Source of the DNA: Cupriavidus sp. D384
Lineage (GTDB): Bacteria > Pseudomonadota > Gammaproteobacteria > Burkholderiales > Burkholderiaceae
Direction of reading: 5' to 3'
Assembly (NCBI RefSeq): GCF_001652915.1
Contig: NZ_BBQI01000101.1
Span: 1 to 64,000 of the forward strand
DNA length: 64,000 bases
Below the pieces are notes generated by a model that worked only from the letters and a program-made list of their open reading frames with translations, did not search any database and was not told the DNA's origin. A program made the position numbers and the translations under genes. Position 1 is the first letter of the stretch; each line of letters opens with the position of its first letter. Positions 25,312-35,600 of this stretch are shown here, in pieces.

Positions 25312-26441
25312 CACGCCACCCTCCGCGACGCGATGCGGTAGCCGAATGCGGCCGGGTCCAGGCTGTCCAGCGTACCCTTCGCGGTCTTTGCCTGCGGATA
25401 CATCAGGAACGGCACGGGCGCCAGGCCGCTGCCGGGCAGGCGCACGTCGTGACCATGGTTGTAGGCCACCCAGTTGCCTTCCCAGGCGCCGAACAGCATG
25501 GCGCGGGCGGCCCGGACCTTGCCGTCCGTCATCGGCAGGCCACCCGGCACTTCTTCGAGCGCGACCTTGCGGACATCGCCCGGATCGGCAGGAATCCATC
25601 CATAGCCGGCCGCGTAGAATTCTGCGCGGCAATGCTGGGCCCTGGAGATGTCGCCCGCCTTGCCCAGCGCGCGGAAACCGCGTTGCGAATCGTCGACGCG
25701 GATGCCATACGCATCGCGCGCCGGAATGCCGGCCGCGCGGGACAGTGCCACGAACAGGCCGTTGATGTCCGCGCACTTGCCGTTCATGACGCCGCCGGTC
25801 TTCAGCATCGTCACCACGTCGCCAGTGCCGCAGCCGCGCACGCTGGCATCGCGGCATGTATGGTCGACCACCCACTGGTAGATGGCCTGCGCACGGCTCA
25901 CGTCATCGGTCAGCCCCGCGGTAATGGCCAGCGCGGTCTCGCGCACGATGCCATCGGTGGGCATCAGCTGCGTGGGCCGCCGGTACTCGGCCAGCGCGGC
26001 GGCCGATTCCGCCGATCGTGCCGCGCCGCGCGACGGCGCCGCGCCAAGATCGATATCGCGGTCGCGCAGCGCCACGGTGCTGGTGACCCGTGCCGACAGC
26101 GGCGCGCCGTGCGTGGCGGCGGGCCAGTCGATGACCAGCATGTCCACGCCGTAGCGCCCCGCGCGTGCTGCACGGGCCCGCGCACCGGGTGCGATCCATT
26201 CGCTCGATACGGTGCGCTGGTAGTCGCCCAGTTGCGGGGCCGTGACGGGCAGCCAGACCGTGGCGGGCGCCGATGCCGCGGGCAGGTGCACTTCGGTGGT
26301 CAGTTCGTAGACGCGCCAGCCGGCGCTGGATGGATACGGATCGGAGGGGTGGGCGGGGGTGGCGGAGTGCGCGGGGCCGAACCCTGCGCCAATCGAAACC
26401 GGTACTGCGGCACCCAGCCGCAGGAATGCGCGTCTGTCCAT
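25311..26441 (-). CDS. Exported transglutaminase-like domain protein
   Basis: The 376-aa protein begins MDRRAFLRLGAAVPVS, a twin-arginine-like signal. A beta-rich N-terminal domain (about 40-165) precedes a transglutaminase-like cysteine-protease fold: catalytic Cys in MNGKCADINGLFVALSRAAG, His in SRAQHCRAEFYAAGYGWIPA and Asp in IPADPGD. The family includes peptidases and cross-linking enzymes; periplasmic action is inferred. Its stop overlaps the start of selD, and it lies right after the tRNA-Sec gene, so it is embedded in the selenocysteine island without an obvious link to selenium. Confidence 0.88.
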   Translation of the reverse strand: MDRRAFLRLGAAVPVSIGAGFGPAHSATPAHPSDPYPSSAGWRVYELTTEVHLPAASAPATVWLPVTAPQLGDYQRTVSSEWIAPGARARAARAGRYGVDMLVIDWPAATHGAPLSARVTSTVALRDRDIDLGAAPSRGAARSAESAAALAEYRRPTQLMPTDGIVRETALAITAGLTDDVSRAQAIYQWVVDHTCRDASVRGCGTGDVVTMLKTGGVMNGKCADINGLFVALSRAAGIPARDAYGIRVDDSQRGFRALGKAGDISRAQHCRAEFYAAGYGWIPADPGDVRKVALEEVPGGLPMTDGKVRAARAMLFGAWEGNWVAYNHGHDVRLPGSGLAPVPFLMYPQAKTAKGTLDSLDPAAFGYRIASRRVA

Positions 26442-26540
26442 GATGATCCTCTGGATGAGAAGTTCGAGACTCGAAACATGCCCAACCGCTGCTTATGCAT
26501 GGTAGGTCATGCGCATGGCAACAGGGAAATCGAAGGGAGA

Positions 26541-26636
26541 TGGCGGAAAGCAGCAGGAGTCGAACCTACCTGGGAACGTCTGGCGCCCCCAACCGGGTTT
26601 GAAGCCCGGCCGCATCACCGGATACGGATGCCTTCC
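26541..26636 (-). tRNA. selC: tRNA-Sec (anticodon UCA) with encoded CCA
   Basis: The 96-nt gene has an 8-bp acceptor stem (5' GGAAGGCA with 3' TGCTTTCC, one G-U pair), discriminator G plus encoded CCA (TGGC at 26541-26544 on the plus strand), anticodon TCA at 26600-26602 in a loop CTTCAAA, a long variable arm and the T loop GTTCGAC. These are the hallmarks of bacterial selenocysteine tRNA. It starts 10 nt after the selB stop and is likely processed from the same transcript. It decodes the UGA in fdnG. Confidence 0.96.
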
Positions 26637-26646
26637 CTTGCGCGGT

Positions 26647-28572
26647 CTATGACGGCGCTGGCCGGGCAGGCGTGGCCAGTGGTCGCCATTCACTATCGGG
26701 GCGCAGCATGCGCGCATTGCCCACGCGGCGAGTGTATCCCGCGCGGTCGAAGAACTCCAGAATCTGGATCGTGCGCTTGCGGCCCAGCCCCACGGCATCG
26801 CGAAACGCGATGACTTCCACATGCCCCTGCGCGGCGGCCATCGTGCCGAACAGTTGGGCCAGTCTTTCGATGTTGGCTTCGGCATAGAACAGGTCGCGTA
26901 CCACCTGGTGCAATGTGCCCTGGCGTGCCAGCTTGCGCAGCACCTGGCGGACCTGCTCCTCCGGGGCGTGCAGTGCCACCGCGTGCTCGCGTACCCAGGG
27001 GGGATCGAAACCGCCGGCCACCACGCGCGGCAGCAGTTGCGCGGTCAACGCCTGTTCGGCATCGGTGAACGTGATGGCATGGCCCGGCAGCCGCAGCCAT
27101 CCGCCGTGGCGTTCCACGGCCTGTTGCTGCAGCAGCGTGTCGAGCAGGGCAGACCACAGTGCATCGGGTATCGGCGCGCCGGCAAATGTCACGCGGCGCA
27201 GCGATCCGGCGCCCAGGCCGGGTTCGTCGGGCATGCGCGCATGAAAGGTGGTCAGCGTACCGATCACGCCGGTTCGCAAGGCATCGAGATAGCGCGACAG
27301 GATCAGCGTCTCGCCGATGCGCTGCACGTCGGGCGGCAGTGCCAGCGTGCTGGCCGGCAGGCCGGTCAGGCGCACCAGCCGGGCCTCGGCCACGCCGTGC
27401 GGCGCGCTGTCCAGCAGCGGCAGGATGCCGCCGCCATCCAGCATCCGTTCCACGGCCTGCAGCCAGCCAAGACGTCCGGGCGCGCGCCGGTGCCGTTCGG
27501 GGGCCACGTTGTCCAGCACCACGCCCCCGCCCACCGTTTGCGTGGCCTGCGGGTTGCGCAGGATAAAGTGGTCGCCGGCCACTGCGCAGACCGGCGCGCC
27601 GAACACGAGCTGGGCCAGCGCGGTGCCGCCCGGCTCCAGCGCCTCGCAATCGAGCAGCACCGCATTTGCCATGCGATGCGCGGCGCCCAGATGCACGTGC
27701 AGCGGCGACCAATGGCCGATCCGCAGGCCGGCGCCCGGATGCAGCGTCAGCCGGACATCGATGCGCGTGACCGGCGCCATCAGCGCGGGATCGACAATCC
27801 AGTCGCCGCGATGGATGTCGGTCTTGTCGACGCCGGCCAGGTTCAGCGCGCAGCGCTGGCCCGCCACGCCGGCTTCAGCCGGCCGGTTCTGCGCGTGGAT
27901 GCTGCGCACGCGTGCGGGCAGGCCCGAGGGCGCCACCTGCATCACGTCGCCCACGGCCACGCGGCCGCCGAACACGGTGCCGGTCACGACGGTGCCATGG
28001 CCGCCCAGCGTGAACACGCGGTCCACCGCCAGCCGGAACAGGCCGCCGGCGCCGTGCGCGGGCGTGTGCTGGGCGGTGTCCTGCAGCCACGTGCGCAGCG
28101 CCGCCACACCCGGGTCGGCCTCGTCGGTGGCGTTGAGCGGGAACACGTCCGCCCCTGCGTAGGGGGTGCCGGACAGCAGCGACTCGATCTCGCCACGCAC
28201 GCTGGCAAGCTGCTTGGCGTCGGCGCGGTCGGCCTTGGTCAGCGCCACCACGGCGCGCGGCACGCCCAGGCGTTCGACGATGGTCAGGTGCTCGCGCGTC
28301 TGCGGCATGACGCCGTCGTCGGCGGCCACCACCAGCAAGGCCAAGTCGATGCCGCTGGCACCGGCAGCCATCGTATGAATCAGGCGTTCGTGACCGGGCA
28401 CGTCGATATAGCCCAGCACATCGCCATCGGGCAGGGGCGTGTAGGCATACCCCAGCTCGATGGAGATCCCGCGCGCCTTCTCTTCCTTGAGCCGGTCGGT
28501 GTCCACGCCGGTCAGCGCGCGCACCAGCGTGGTCTTGCCGTGGTCGATATGTCCGGCTGTGCCGACGATCAT
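26647..28572 (-). CDS. selB: Selenocysteine-specific elongation factor SelB
   Basis: The 641-aa product starts MIVGTAGHIDHGKTTLVRAL (G1), with G2/G3 in KARGISIELGYAY and DVPGHERLIH and G4 in TKAD, then EF-Tu-like domains II-III, the SelB-specific domain and C-terminal winged helices ending near HVEVIAFRDAVGLGRKRTIQ, which bind the SECIS hairpin. It delivers Sec-tRNA to UGA on the ribosome. The ATG at 28572 overlaps the selA stop (ATGA); the longer frame to 28656 lies inside selA. Confidence 0.97.
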   Translation of the reverse strand: MIVGTAGHIDHGKTTLVRALTGVDTDRLKEEKARGISIELGYAYTPLPDGDVLGYIDVPGHERLIHTMAAGASGIDLALLVVAADDGVMPQTREHLTIVERLGVPRAVVALTKADRADAKQLASVRGEIESLLSGTPYAGADVFPLNATDEADPGVAALRTWLQDTAQHTPAHGAGGLFRLAVDRVFTLGGHGTVVTGTVFGGRVAVGDVMQVAPSGLPARVRSIHAQNRPAEAGVAGQRCALNLAGVDKTDIHRGDWIVDPALMAPVTRIDVRLTLHPGAGLRIGHWSPLHVHLGAAHRMANAVLLDCEALEPGGTALAQLVFGAPVCAVAGDHFILRNPQATQTVGGGVVLDNVAPERHRRAPGRLGWLQAVERMLDGGGILPLLDSAPHGVAEARLVRLTGLPASTLALPPDVQRIGETLILSRYLDALRTGVIGTLTTFHARMPDEPGLGAGSLRRVTFAGAPIPDALWSALLDTLLQQQAVERHGGWLRLPGHAITFTDAEQALTAQLLPRVVAGGFDPPWVREHAVALHAPEEQVRQVLRKLARQGTLHQVVRDLFYAEANIERLAQLFGTMAAAQGHVEVIAFRDAVGLGRKRTIQILEFFDRAGYTRRVGNARMLRPDSEWRPLATPARPAPS

Positions 28573-30008
28573 GAGCGCACCGCCTCCGCCAGCAAGGGCC
28601 ACTGGGCCGCGAACGCGGCTTCGTCGCCGGCTTCCAGGCAACGCAGGTCCAGCCACAATGCGTCTTCGCTGACGCGGCCGATCACGGGGCGCGGCAGCGC
28701 GCGCAGCGCGGCTTCCAGTTGCTGCAGGCGCCGGCCGGTACGCTTGCCGGCGTCGCGCGGGCCGATCACCAGTCCGAAGCTGTTCAGTTGTCCGCCGGGC
28801 ATCGCGCCACTGCCGATCTGGCTGACCATCGGCACCGCGGCCACCTGCCAGCTATCGCCAAGCGGTGCCTGCAGCAAAGGCAGCAGCCGTGCGGCCATCG
28901 CGGCCATGTCGCCGGCAGGCCGTGTCAGCAGGCGCAGGGTGGGCAGGGACTGCGCCAGCGTGTCCGGATCGCGATACAGCCGCAGCACCGGCTCCAGCGC
29001 GGCCAGCGTCAGCTTGCCCACGCGCAGCGCACGCTTGAGCGGGTTCTTCTTGATCCTGGCGATCAGGTCGGCGCGTCCCACGATCAGGCCGGCCTGCGGG
29101 CCGCCCAGCAGCTTGTCGCCGCTGAACGTGACCAGGTCCGCGCCCGCGGCAATGGTCTCGCGCACCGTGGTCTCGCGCGGCAGGCCCCATTGCGTGAGGT
29201 CGCCCAGCGTGCCGCTGCCCAGGTCCACCGCCACCGGCAGGCCCAGCGGCTGCGCGATCCGCGCCACTTCGGCCACCTCCACGCTGCGCGTGAAGCCGGT
29301 GATCTCGTAGTTGCTGCAATGCACCTTCATCAGCAGCGCCGTGCGCGCGCCGATGGCGTTGGCGTAGTCGTGAGGATGCGTGCGGTTGGTCGTCCCGATC
29401 TCCACCAGCTTGACGCCGGCGCGCTGCATGACATCGGGGATGCGGAACGCGCCGCCGATTTCCACCAGTTCGCCGCGCGAGACCACCACTTCGCGCCGCT
29501 GCGCCAGCGTGTTGAGCATCAGCAGTACTGCCGCCGCGTTGTTGTTGACCACCGTGGCGGCCTGCGCGCCGGTCAGTTCGCACAGCAGGTCGTCGACCAG
29601 GTCGTCGCGGTCGCCACGGCCGCCGGTGTCCAGATCGAATTCGAGATTGGCCGGCGTGGTCATGGCCCGCACCACGGCCTGCACTGCGCAGTCGGGCAGC
29701 AGCGCGCGGCCCAGGTTGGTATGCAAGACCGTGCCGGTCAGGTTGAACACGGCGCGCAGGCGTGGCTGGGCCTCGCGCGCCAGTTGCGTTGCCAGCGCCG
29801 CGCACAGCGCATCGTCGCCAATCGCCTGGCGCGTAAGCTGGCCGGCCACGGCCTCGGTGCGCAGCGAGTCGAGCAGACGGCGCAGCGCGCTGGTGGCCGG
29901 CACGCGGCCGTAGCGGTCCAGCAACGGCTGCAGGCCAGGCAGCCGGAGCACGCGGTCAACCGAAGGAATGTCTGCGGGGCGGGCGGGCATCGACACGCTG
30001 TCGTTCAT
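28569..30008 (-). CDS. selA: L-seryl-tRNA(Sec) selenium transferase
   Basis: The 479-aa PLP enzyme converts Ser-tRNA(Sec) to Sec-tRNA(Sec) with selenophosphate. The PLP lysine is K299 in FSGDKLLGGPQAGLI; other SelA blocks are NLTGTVLHTNLGRALLP and VVNNNAAAVLLMLNTLA. It overlaps fdhE upstream and selB downstream by four bases each (ATGA), which implies coupled translation along fdhE-selA-selB. Confidence 0.97.
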   Translation of the reverse strand: MNDSVSMPARPADIPSVDRVLRLPGLQPLLDRYGRVPATSALRRLLDSLRTEAVAGQLTRQAIGDDALCAALATQLAREAQPRLRAVFNLTGTVLHTNLGRALLPDCAVQAVVRAMTTPANLEFDLDTGGRGDRDDLVDDLLCELTGAQAATVVNNNAAAVLLMLNTLAQRREVVVSRGELVEIGGAFRIPDVMQRAGVKLVEIGTTNRTHPHDYANAIGARTALLMKVHCSNYEITGFTRSVEVAEVARIAQPLGLPVAVDLGSGTLGDLTQWGLPRETTVRETIAAGADLVTFSGDKLLGGPQAGLIVGRADLIARIKKNPLKRALRVGKLTLAALEPVLRLYRDPDTLAQSLPTLRLLTRPAGDMAAMAARLLPLLQAPLGDSWQVAAVPMVSQIGSGAMPGGQLNSFGLVIGPRDAGKRTGRRLQQLEAALRALPRPVIGRVSEDALWLDLRCLEAGDEAAFAAQWPLLAEAVRS

Positions 30009-30958
30009 CCGCGGACCTCCGCCAGCGCCACGCCGTCGTCGCTGTCGTCGTCATCGGCCAGCCAGAGCAGCGGGTTGCCGTTGGCACGGCCGTAGCCGGC
30101 TTCGCCCATCATCACGTCGAGCGCCAGCGAGCCCAAATCGTCGGCCAGCGGCTCGACCATCGGGTCTTTCTCCATGTAGGCGATCTTGCGATAGTGGTGG
30201 CACTGGCCGCAGGTCTCGGCCTTGAGGGCGTCGCCCTGGCCTTCCACGGCGTAGTAGCTGATGCCCTCGGTGGTTTCGCAATGGCTGCACTTGACGCGCA
30301 CCATGTGCCATTCGGTGGCGCACAGGCCGCAGTGCAGGTAGCGCAGCCCCTGGTAGCGCCCACCGATGCGCACGATGCTCGCCACCGGCAGCGTGCCGCA
30401 GACCGGGCAGACCGTGTGGACGTCCAGCATCGGCAGGTCCTTCTCGTGCAGCTGGCTCGCCAGTACGGTGCGGTCCAGCTGCAGCGCGGCCATCAGCAAC
30501 GGCGCGGTGGCGGTGTCGATGGGGGTGTCACTGGCATGGCCCGGTCCCAGCAGCGCCTGCACGGCATTGGCCAGCGCGTCGGCCGGCATCGCTCGCAAGG
30601 CGGCCAGCGGGGTCGCAAGTTCGGGCGTGGTGGCGGCCAGCCGCTCGAACATTGCGGCGGCCGCCTGTGGGGCGCCGGCGTCCTGTGCGGGCAGCAGCGG
30701 CATGCAGTGCTCGCCCGCGCGGTCGATGGCTTCGGGCGGAAGCGGCGCGATGTCCAGAGACTGGGCCACCACATGCTGCGCTTCGGCCACGGCGGCCATC
30801 AGCAGCAGGTAGGGTCCGATCGGGTTGCCGGGCGCCAGCTGGCGCAGCCGTTGCGCCCGCGCGGCGAACACTTCCGCGCGGTCGGGCAGACGCACACGCG
30901 CAATGGCGATGTGGTCGATCGATTCGATTTCCGCCGGCTCCAGAATGCGCTGCACCAT
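30005..30958 (-). CDS. fdhE: Formate dehydrogenase accessory protein FdhE
   Basis: The 317-aa cytoplasmic protein has the FdhE layout: a helical N-terminal half and a C-terminal half with four CxxC motifs (CPVC, CGLC, CSHC, CGQC), which bind iron in a rubredoxin-like manner. FdhE binds the catalytic subunit of respiratory formate dehydrogenases and is needed for their activity or redox maturation before Tat export. It follows fdnI by 59 nt and overlaps selA by four bases. Confidence 0.95.
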   Translation of the reverse strand: MVQRILEPAEIESIDHIAIARVRLPDRAEVFAARAQRLRQLAPGNPIGPYLLLMAAVAEAQHVVAQSLDIAPLPPEAIDRAGEHCMPLLPAQDAGAPQAAAAMFERLAATTPELATPLAALRAMPADALANAVQALLGPGHASDTPIDTATAPLLMAALQLDRTVLASQLHEKDLPMLDVHTVCPVCGTLPVASIVRIGGRYQGLRYLHCGLCATEWHMVRVKCSHCETTEGISYYAVEGQGDALKAETCGQCHHYRKIAYMEKDPMVEPLADDLGSLALDVMMGEAGYGRANGNPLLWLADDDDSDDGVALAEVRG

Positions 30959-31017
30959 CAGTCGTCATCCCCTGGCAGTCCGGCTTGTCTGGCGTATCGG
31001 CTTACGCCACCGGCCCG

Positions 31018-31662
31018 CTATTTGTCGCCCGGCCGGAAATTCTCCCGGAACCAGGCGCGATGATGTTTCCACGCCCAGCCAGGCGTGACCGTTCCGCGCG
31101 TCATGGCCTGCACGGAACCCTTGACCCATACGGCTGCATAGATGTGGACAATGATGCCGCAAATCAGCGCGAAGGCGCAAACGGCATGCACCACCGACGC
31201 CACCCGCAGGGCCCAGATCGGGAAGAAGGCGGAGAAATAGGTACGCCAGATGACGATGCCGCTCAGCAGCAACAGCACCAGGCAGGCCACCATCAGGAAG
31301 AACAGCAGCTTCTGGCCCGCGTTGTAGCGGCCCACGTCGGGCAGGTTTTCCTCGTGGTTGGTCAGCACCTCGCGCCCGTGGCGCAGCCATTCGCGGTCGC
31401 TCCAGGTCATCAGGTTGTGATGCCAGAACTTCACCGCCAGGATCAGGAAGGCCACGAACATCACCACGCCCAGGAACGGGTGCAGGATGCGTGTCCAGGT
31501 GCCGCCGCCGAACAGCGCGCTCATCCAGAACATCGACGGATGGAACAGTGCCAGGCCGGACAGCGCCAGCAGCACGAACGTCAGGGCGACGATCCAGTGG
31601 TTGGTGCGTTCGCCCGCGCTGTAGCGGCGGATGGTTGCCTCGCGGCGCTTATCGATTCTCAT
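31018..31662 (-). CDS. fdnI: Formate dehydrogenase cytochrome b556 (gamma) subunit
   Basis: The 214-aa inner-membrane protein has four helices and the expected heme ligands, including His in GERTNHWIVALTFV, HPFLGVVMF and HIYAAVW. It takes electrons from the beta subunit and reduces quinone. It overlaps fdnH by 14 nt. Length fits the FdnI/FdoI family. Confidence 0.95.
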   Translation of the reverse strand: MRIDKRREATIRRYSAGERTNHWIVALTFVLLALSGLALFHPSMFWMSALFGGGTWTRILHPFLGVVMFVAFLILAVKFWHHNLMTWSDREWLRHGREVLTNHEENLPDVGRYNAGQKLLFFLMVACLVLLLLSGIVIWRTYFSAFFPIWALRVASVVHAVCAFALICGIIVHIYAAVWVKGSVQAMTRGTVTPGWAWKHHRAWFRENFRPGDK

Positions 31663-32623
31663 CGCGGACCTCCTCGGGTGGCACCACTTCGTCCGGCGTG
31701 CCGCGCGGCCTGGGATTGTCGTGGCCCCAGCGCACGATCTCGTCCTCGGCGGCCGCCTCGTCCTCGGGGCCGGTCTCGTTCGGGCCCACGCGGATGTAGT
31801 GGAAGAAGCCCGCCAGCGCGGCGATGGCCATGCCGGCTACCGCCAGCGGCTTGGCAAGGCCCTTCCACAGGCTGACCAGCGGGCTGATATGCGGATCGTC
31901 CGGCAGCCCGTGATACAGGCTGGGATGGTCGGCATGGTGCAGCACATACATCACGTGGGTGCCCGACACGCCGGCCGGGTTGTACAGGCCGGCCTTCTCG
32001 AAGCCGCGCGACTTCAGGTCGACGATGCGCTCCTCGGCATGATGGATCATGTCGGTCTTGGTGCCGAACACGATGGCGCCAGTGGGGCAGGTCTTCACGC
32101 AGGCAGGCTCCTGGCCCACGGCCACGCGATCCGAGCACAAGGTGCATTTGTAGGCCTTGTGGTCCTGCTTGGAGATACGCGGGATGTTGAACGGGCAGCC
32201 GGTGATGCAATAGCCGCAGCCGATGCAGTTTTCCTCGTGGAAGTCGACGATGCCGTTGGCGTATTGCACGATGGCGCCCGGCGACGGGCAGGCCTTCAGG
32301 CAGCCGGGGTCCTCGCAGTGCATGCAGCCGTCCTTGCGGATCAGCCATTCGAGGTTGCCGTTGGGGTTTTCGTATTCGGTAAACCGCATCAGCGTCCACG
32401 TATGCTCGTCCAGGTCGGCCGGGTTGTCGTAGACGCCAACGTTGGTGCCCACATCACCGCGCAGGTCGTTCCACTCCATGCAGGCGGCCTGGCATGCCTT
32501 GCAGCCGATGCACTTGGTGGTGTCGATCAGCTTTGCCACGCTGCCGGTCACCGGCTCGCGCACGCTGGGCGACGGGGTGGTGGTGGCCGACCGGCGCACG
32601 ATATCCAGAGACTGTAGTGCCAT
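31649..32623 (-). CDS. fdnH: Formate dehydrogenase iron-sulfur (beta) subunit
   Basis: The 324-aa protein carries four [4Fe-4S] cysteine clusters (CIGCKACQAAC; CMHCEDPGCLKAC; CIGCGYCITGC with CP; CTLC ... CVKTC) and one C-terminal membrane helix near residues 253-275 (PLAVAGMAIAALAGFFHYI) that anchors it at the periplasmic face. It relays electrons from FdnG to FdnI. It starts 9 nt after fdnG with AGGGGA upstream. Confidence 0.96.
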   Translation of the reverse strand: MALQSLDIVRRSATTTPSPSVREPVTGSVAKLIDTTKCIGCKACQAACMEWNDLRGDVGTNVGVYDNPADLDEHTWTLMRFTEYENPNGNLEWLIRKDGCMHCEDPGCLKACPSPGAIVQYANGIVDFHEENCIGCGYCITGCPFNIPRISKQDHKAYKCTLCSDRVAVGQEPACVKTCPTGAIVFGTKTDMIHHAEERIVDLKSRGFEKAGLYNPAGVSGTHVMYVLHHADHPSLYHGLPDDPHISPLVSLWKGLAKPLAVAGMAIAALAGFFHYIRVGPNETGPEDEAAAEDEIVRWGHDNPRPRGTPDEVVPPEEVRDENR

Positions 32624-32632
32624 GTCTGTCCC

Positions 32633-35600
32633 CTATGCCCGTTCGACCTTGACCATGAACGACTTGAACTCGGGCGTCTGGGTGTTGCCGTCGCCCACGA
32701 ATGGCGTCAGCGTGTTGACCAGGAAACCCGGCTTGGTCAGCCCGGTGAAGCCCCAGTGCAGCGGTATGCCCACCATGTGCACGGTCTTGCCGTCGATCCT
32801 GAACGGCTTGATCCGCTTGGTCACCAGCGCCACGGCGCGTATGTAGCCGCGCGTGGACGTCACCTTGACGCGGTCGCCGGCCTTGACGCCCACCTGCTTT
32901 GCCAGTTCCTCGCCGATCTCGACGAACTGTTCCGGCTGCAGGATCGCGTTGATGCGCGCGTGCTTGGTCCAGTAGTGGAAGTGCTCGGTCAGGCGGTACG
33001 TGGTGGCGATGACCGGATAGGCGTCGGGCTTGCCGAACTGCGCCCAGTCGTCCTTGAAGACGCGCGCCGCCGGGTTGCTGATGACCTTCGAGTCCTTGCC
33101 GTTGAGCGGGTTGTAGCCCAGCGGGTTCTCGAACGGCTCGTAGTGCTCGGGGAACGGCCCCTCCACCATGTTCTGCCGCGCAAAGAACCGCGCCACGCCT
33201 TCGGCCTGCATGATGAACGGGCCCATGCCGTTGGCCGGGTCTTCATCGAGCTTGAAGTCGGGCGTGTCGAAGCCGGTCCAGCTCTTGCCGTTCCAGGCAA
33301 TCAGCTTGCGGGCCGGATTGAACGGCTTGCCGTTCACGTCGCACGACGCGCGGTTGTACAGCACGCGGCGGTTGGCCGGCCAGGCCCACGACCAGTTCAG
33401 GTGCTGGCCGATACCGGTGGGGTCGCTGTTGTCGCGCTTTGCCATCTGGTTGCCGGCCTGCGTCCACGACCCGCAATAGATCCAGCAGCCGCTCATGGTG
33501 CTGCCATCGGCCTGCAGTTCGCCAAAGCTGTTCAGCTGCTCGCCGGCCTTGCGCACCACCTTGGCCGGGTCCTTCGGGTCCACCAGGTCGGTCAGCGCCT
33601 TGCCCGAGTACTCCTTGGCAAGTTCTTCGGGCGATGGCGAATGCGGCACTGCATAGGGCCACCACAGGTTGACGATCGGATCGGGATACTTGCCGCCGTC
33701 CTTCTGGTACATGGCGCGGATACGCAGCCACAGGGCCGACATGATCTCGATGTCGCTGCGCGCCTCGCCGGGGGGATCGGCGCCCTGCCAGTGCCATTGC
33801 AGCCAGCGCGACGAATTGACCAGCGCGCCGTTTTCCTCGGCAAAGCAGGTGGTGGGCAGGCGGAACACCTCGGTCTGGATCGATTTCGAATCGACGTTGT
33901 TCGACTCGCCCACGTTGCGCCAGAACTCCGAGGTCTCGGTAGCCAGCGGGTCCATCACCACCATGAACTTGAGCTGGCTCAGGCCCTTGAGCAGCTTGGC
34001 CTTGTTGGGCGCCGCCGCCAGCGGATTGAAGCCCTGCAGGATGTAGCCGTTGATGCGCCCGGCGTTCATCATCTCGAACACCTGCAGCATGTCGTACGCC
34101 TTGTCGAGCTTGGGCAGGTAGTCGAACGCCCAGTTGTTGTCCTTGGTGGCGGCCGGCCCCCACCAGGCCTTCATCAGGCTCACGTGGAACTTGCCGTAGT
34201 TCTGCCAGTAGCTCAGCTGGTTGGGCCGCAGCGGCTTGAACGAGCGGGCCTCGATGTACTTGTCGTAGTCCACCTCGGGGTCGGACGGCAGCGTCAGGTA
34301 ACCCGGCAGCAGGTTGGTCATCAGGCCCAGGTCGGTCAGGCCCTGGATGTTCGAGTGCCCGCGCAGCGCGTTCATGCCGCCGCCGGCGATGCCGATATTG
34401 CCCAGCAGCAGCTGCACCATGGCCCCGGTGCGGATCATCTGCGAGCCGATCGAATGCTGCGTCCAGCCCAGTGCGTACATGATCGTCATGGCGCGGTCGG
34501 GCGTGGCCGTCGAGGCCATCATCTCGCAGACCTTCAGGAACCTGTCCTGGGGCGTGCCGCAGACGCGTTCCACCATCTCGGGCGTATAGCGCGCGTAGTG
34601 GGCCTTCAGCAGGTTGTAGACGCAGCGCGGGTGGGCCAGCGTGGGGTCGGTCTTCACGAAACCGTCGGCGCCCGTCTCCCAGTCCCAGCTCTCCTTGAGG
34701 TAGTGGCGCTTCTCGGCGTCATAACCCGAGAAGATGCCGTCCTTGAACTGGTAGTCCTCGCGGACGATGAACGACATGTCCGTGTAGTTCTTCACGTATT
34801 CGTGCTGGATCTTGTCGTTTTCCAGCAGCCAGCGGATCACGCCGCCCAGGAACACGATGTCAGTGCCTGTGCGGATCTGCACGTAGTAGTCCGCCACCGA
34901 TGCCGACCGCGTGAAGCGCGGGTCCACCACGATCAGCCGCGCCTTGTTGTGCGCCTTGGCCTCGGTGACCCACTTGAATCCGCACGGGTGTGCCTCGGCG
35001 GCATTGCCGCCCATGATCAGGACAACGTCCGCGTTCTTGATGTCGACCCAATGGTTCGTCATCGCTCCACGGCCAAACGTCGGGGCAAGACCTGCCACCG
35101 TCGGGCCGTGTCAGACACGCGCCTGGTTGTCGAATCCCAGCATGCCAAGACTGCGGACAGTCTTGTGCGTGATATAGCCCACCTCGTTGCTGCTCGCGGA
35201 CGCGGCCAGCATCGCGGTGCTGAGCCAGCGGTTGACCGTGGCGCCCTGCTCGTTCTTCTCGATGAAGTTGGCGTCGCGGTCCTGCTTCATCAGCCTGGCG
35301 ATGCGGTCCAGCGCGTCGTCCCACGTCATGCGCTGCCACTTGTCCGAGCCCGGCGCGCGGTACTCGGGGTACTGCAGGCGGTTCGGGCTATGGATGAAGT
35401 CGATCAGGCCGGCGCCCTTGGGGCACAACGTGCCGCGATTCACCGGGTGATCGGGGTCGCCTTCGATATGGATGATGCTGGCCTTTGCGTTCTTGGCGTT
35501 GTCGCCAAGGCTGTACATCAGCAGGCCACACGCCACCGAGCAGTAGGGACATGTATTGCGGGTCTCGGTGGTGCGCGCCAGCTTGTAGGCCCGCACCTCC

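Noticed and set aside
26821..29310. 829-codon plus-strand frame over selB and selA
   Set aside because: Antisense to two certain genes; product is low-complexity His/Arg/Ala-rich.
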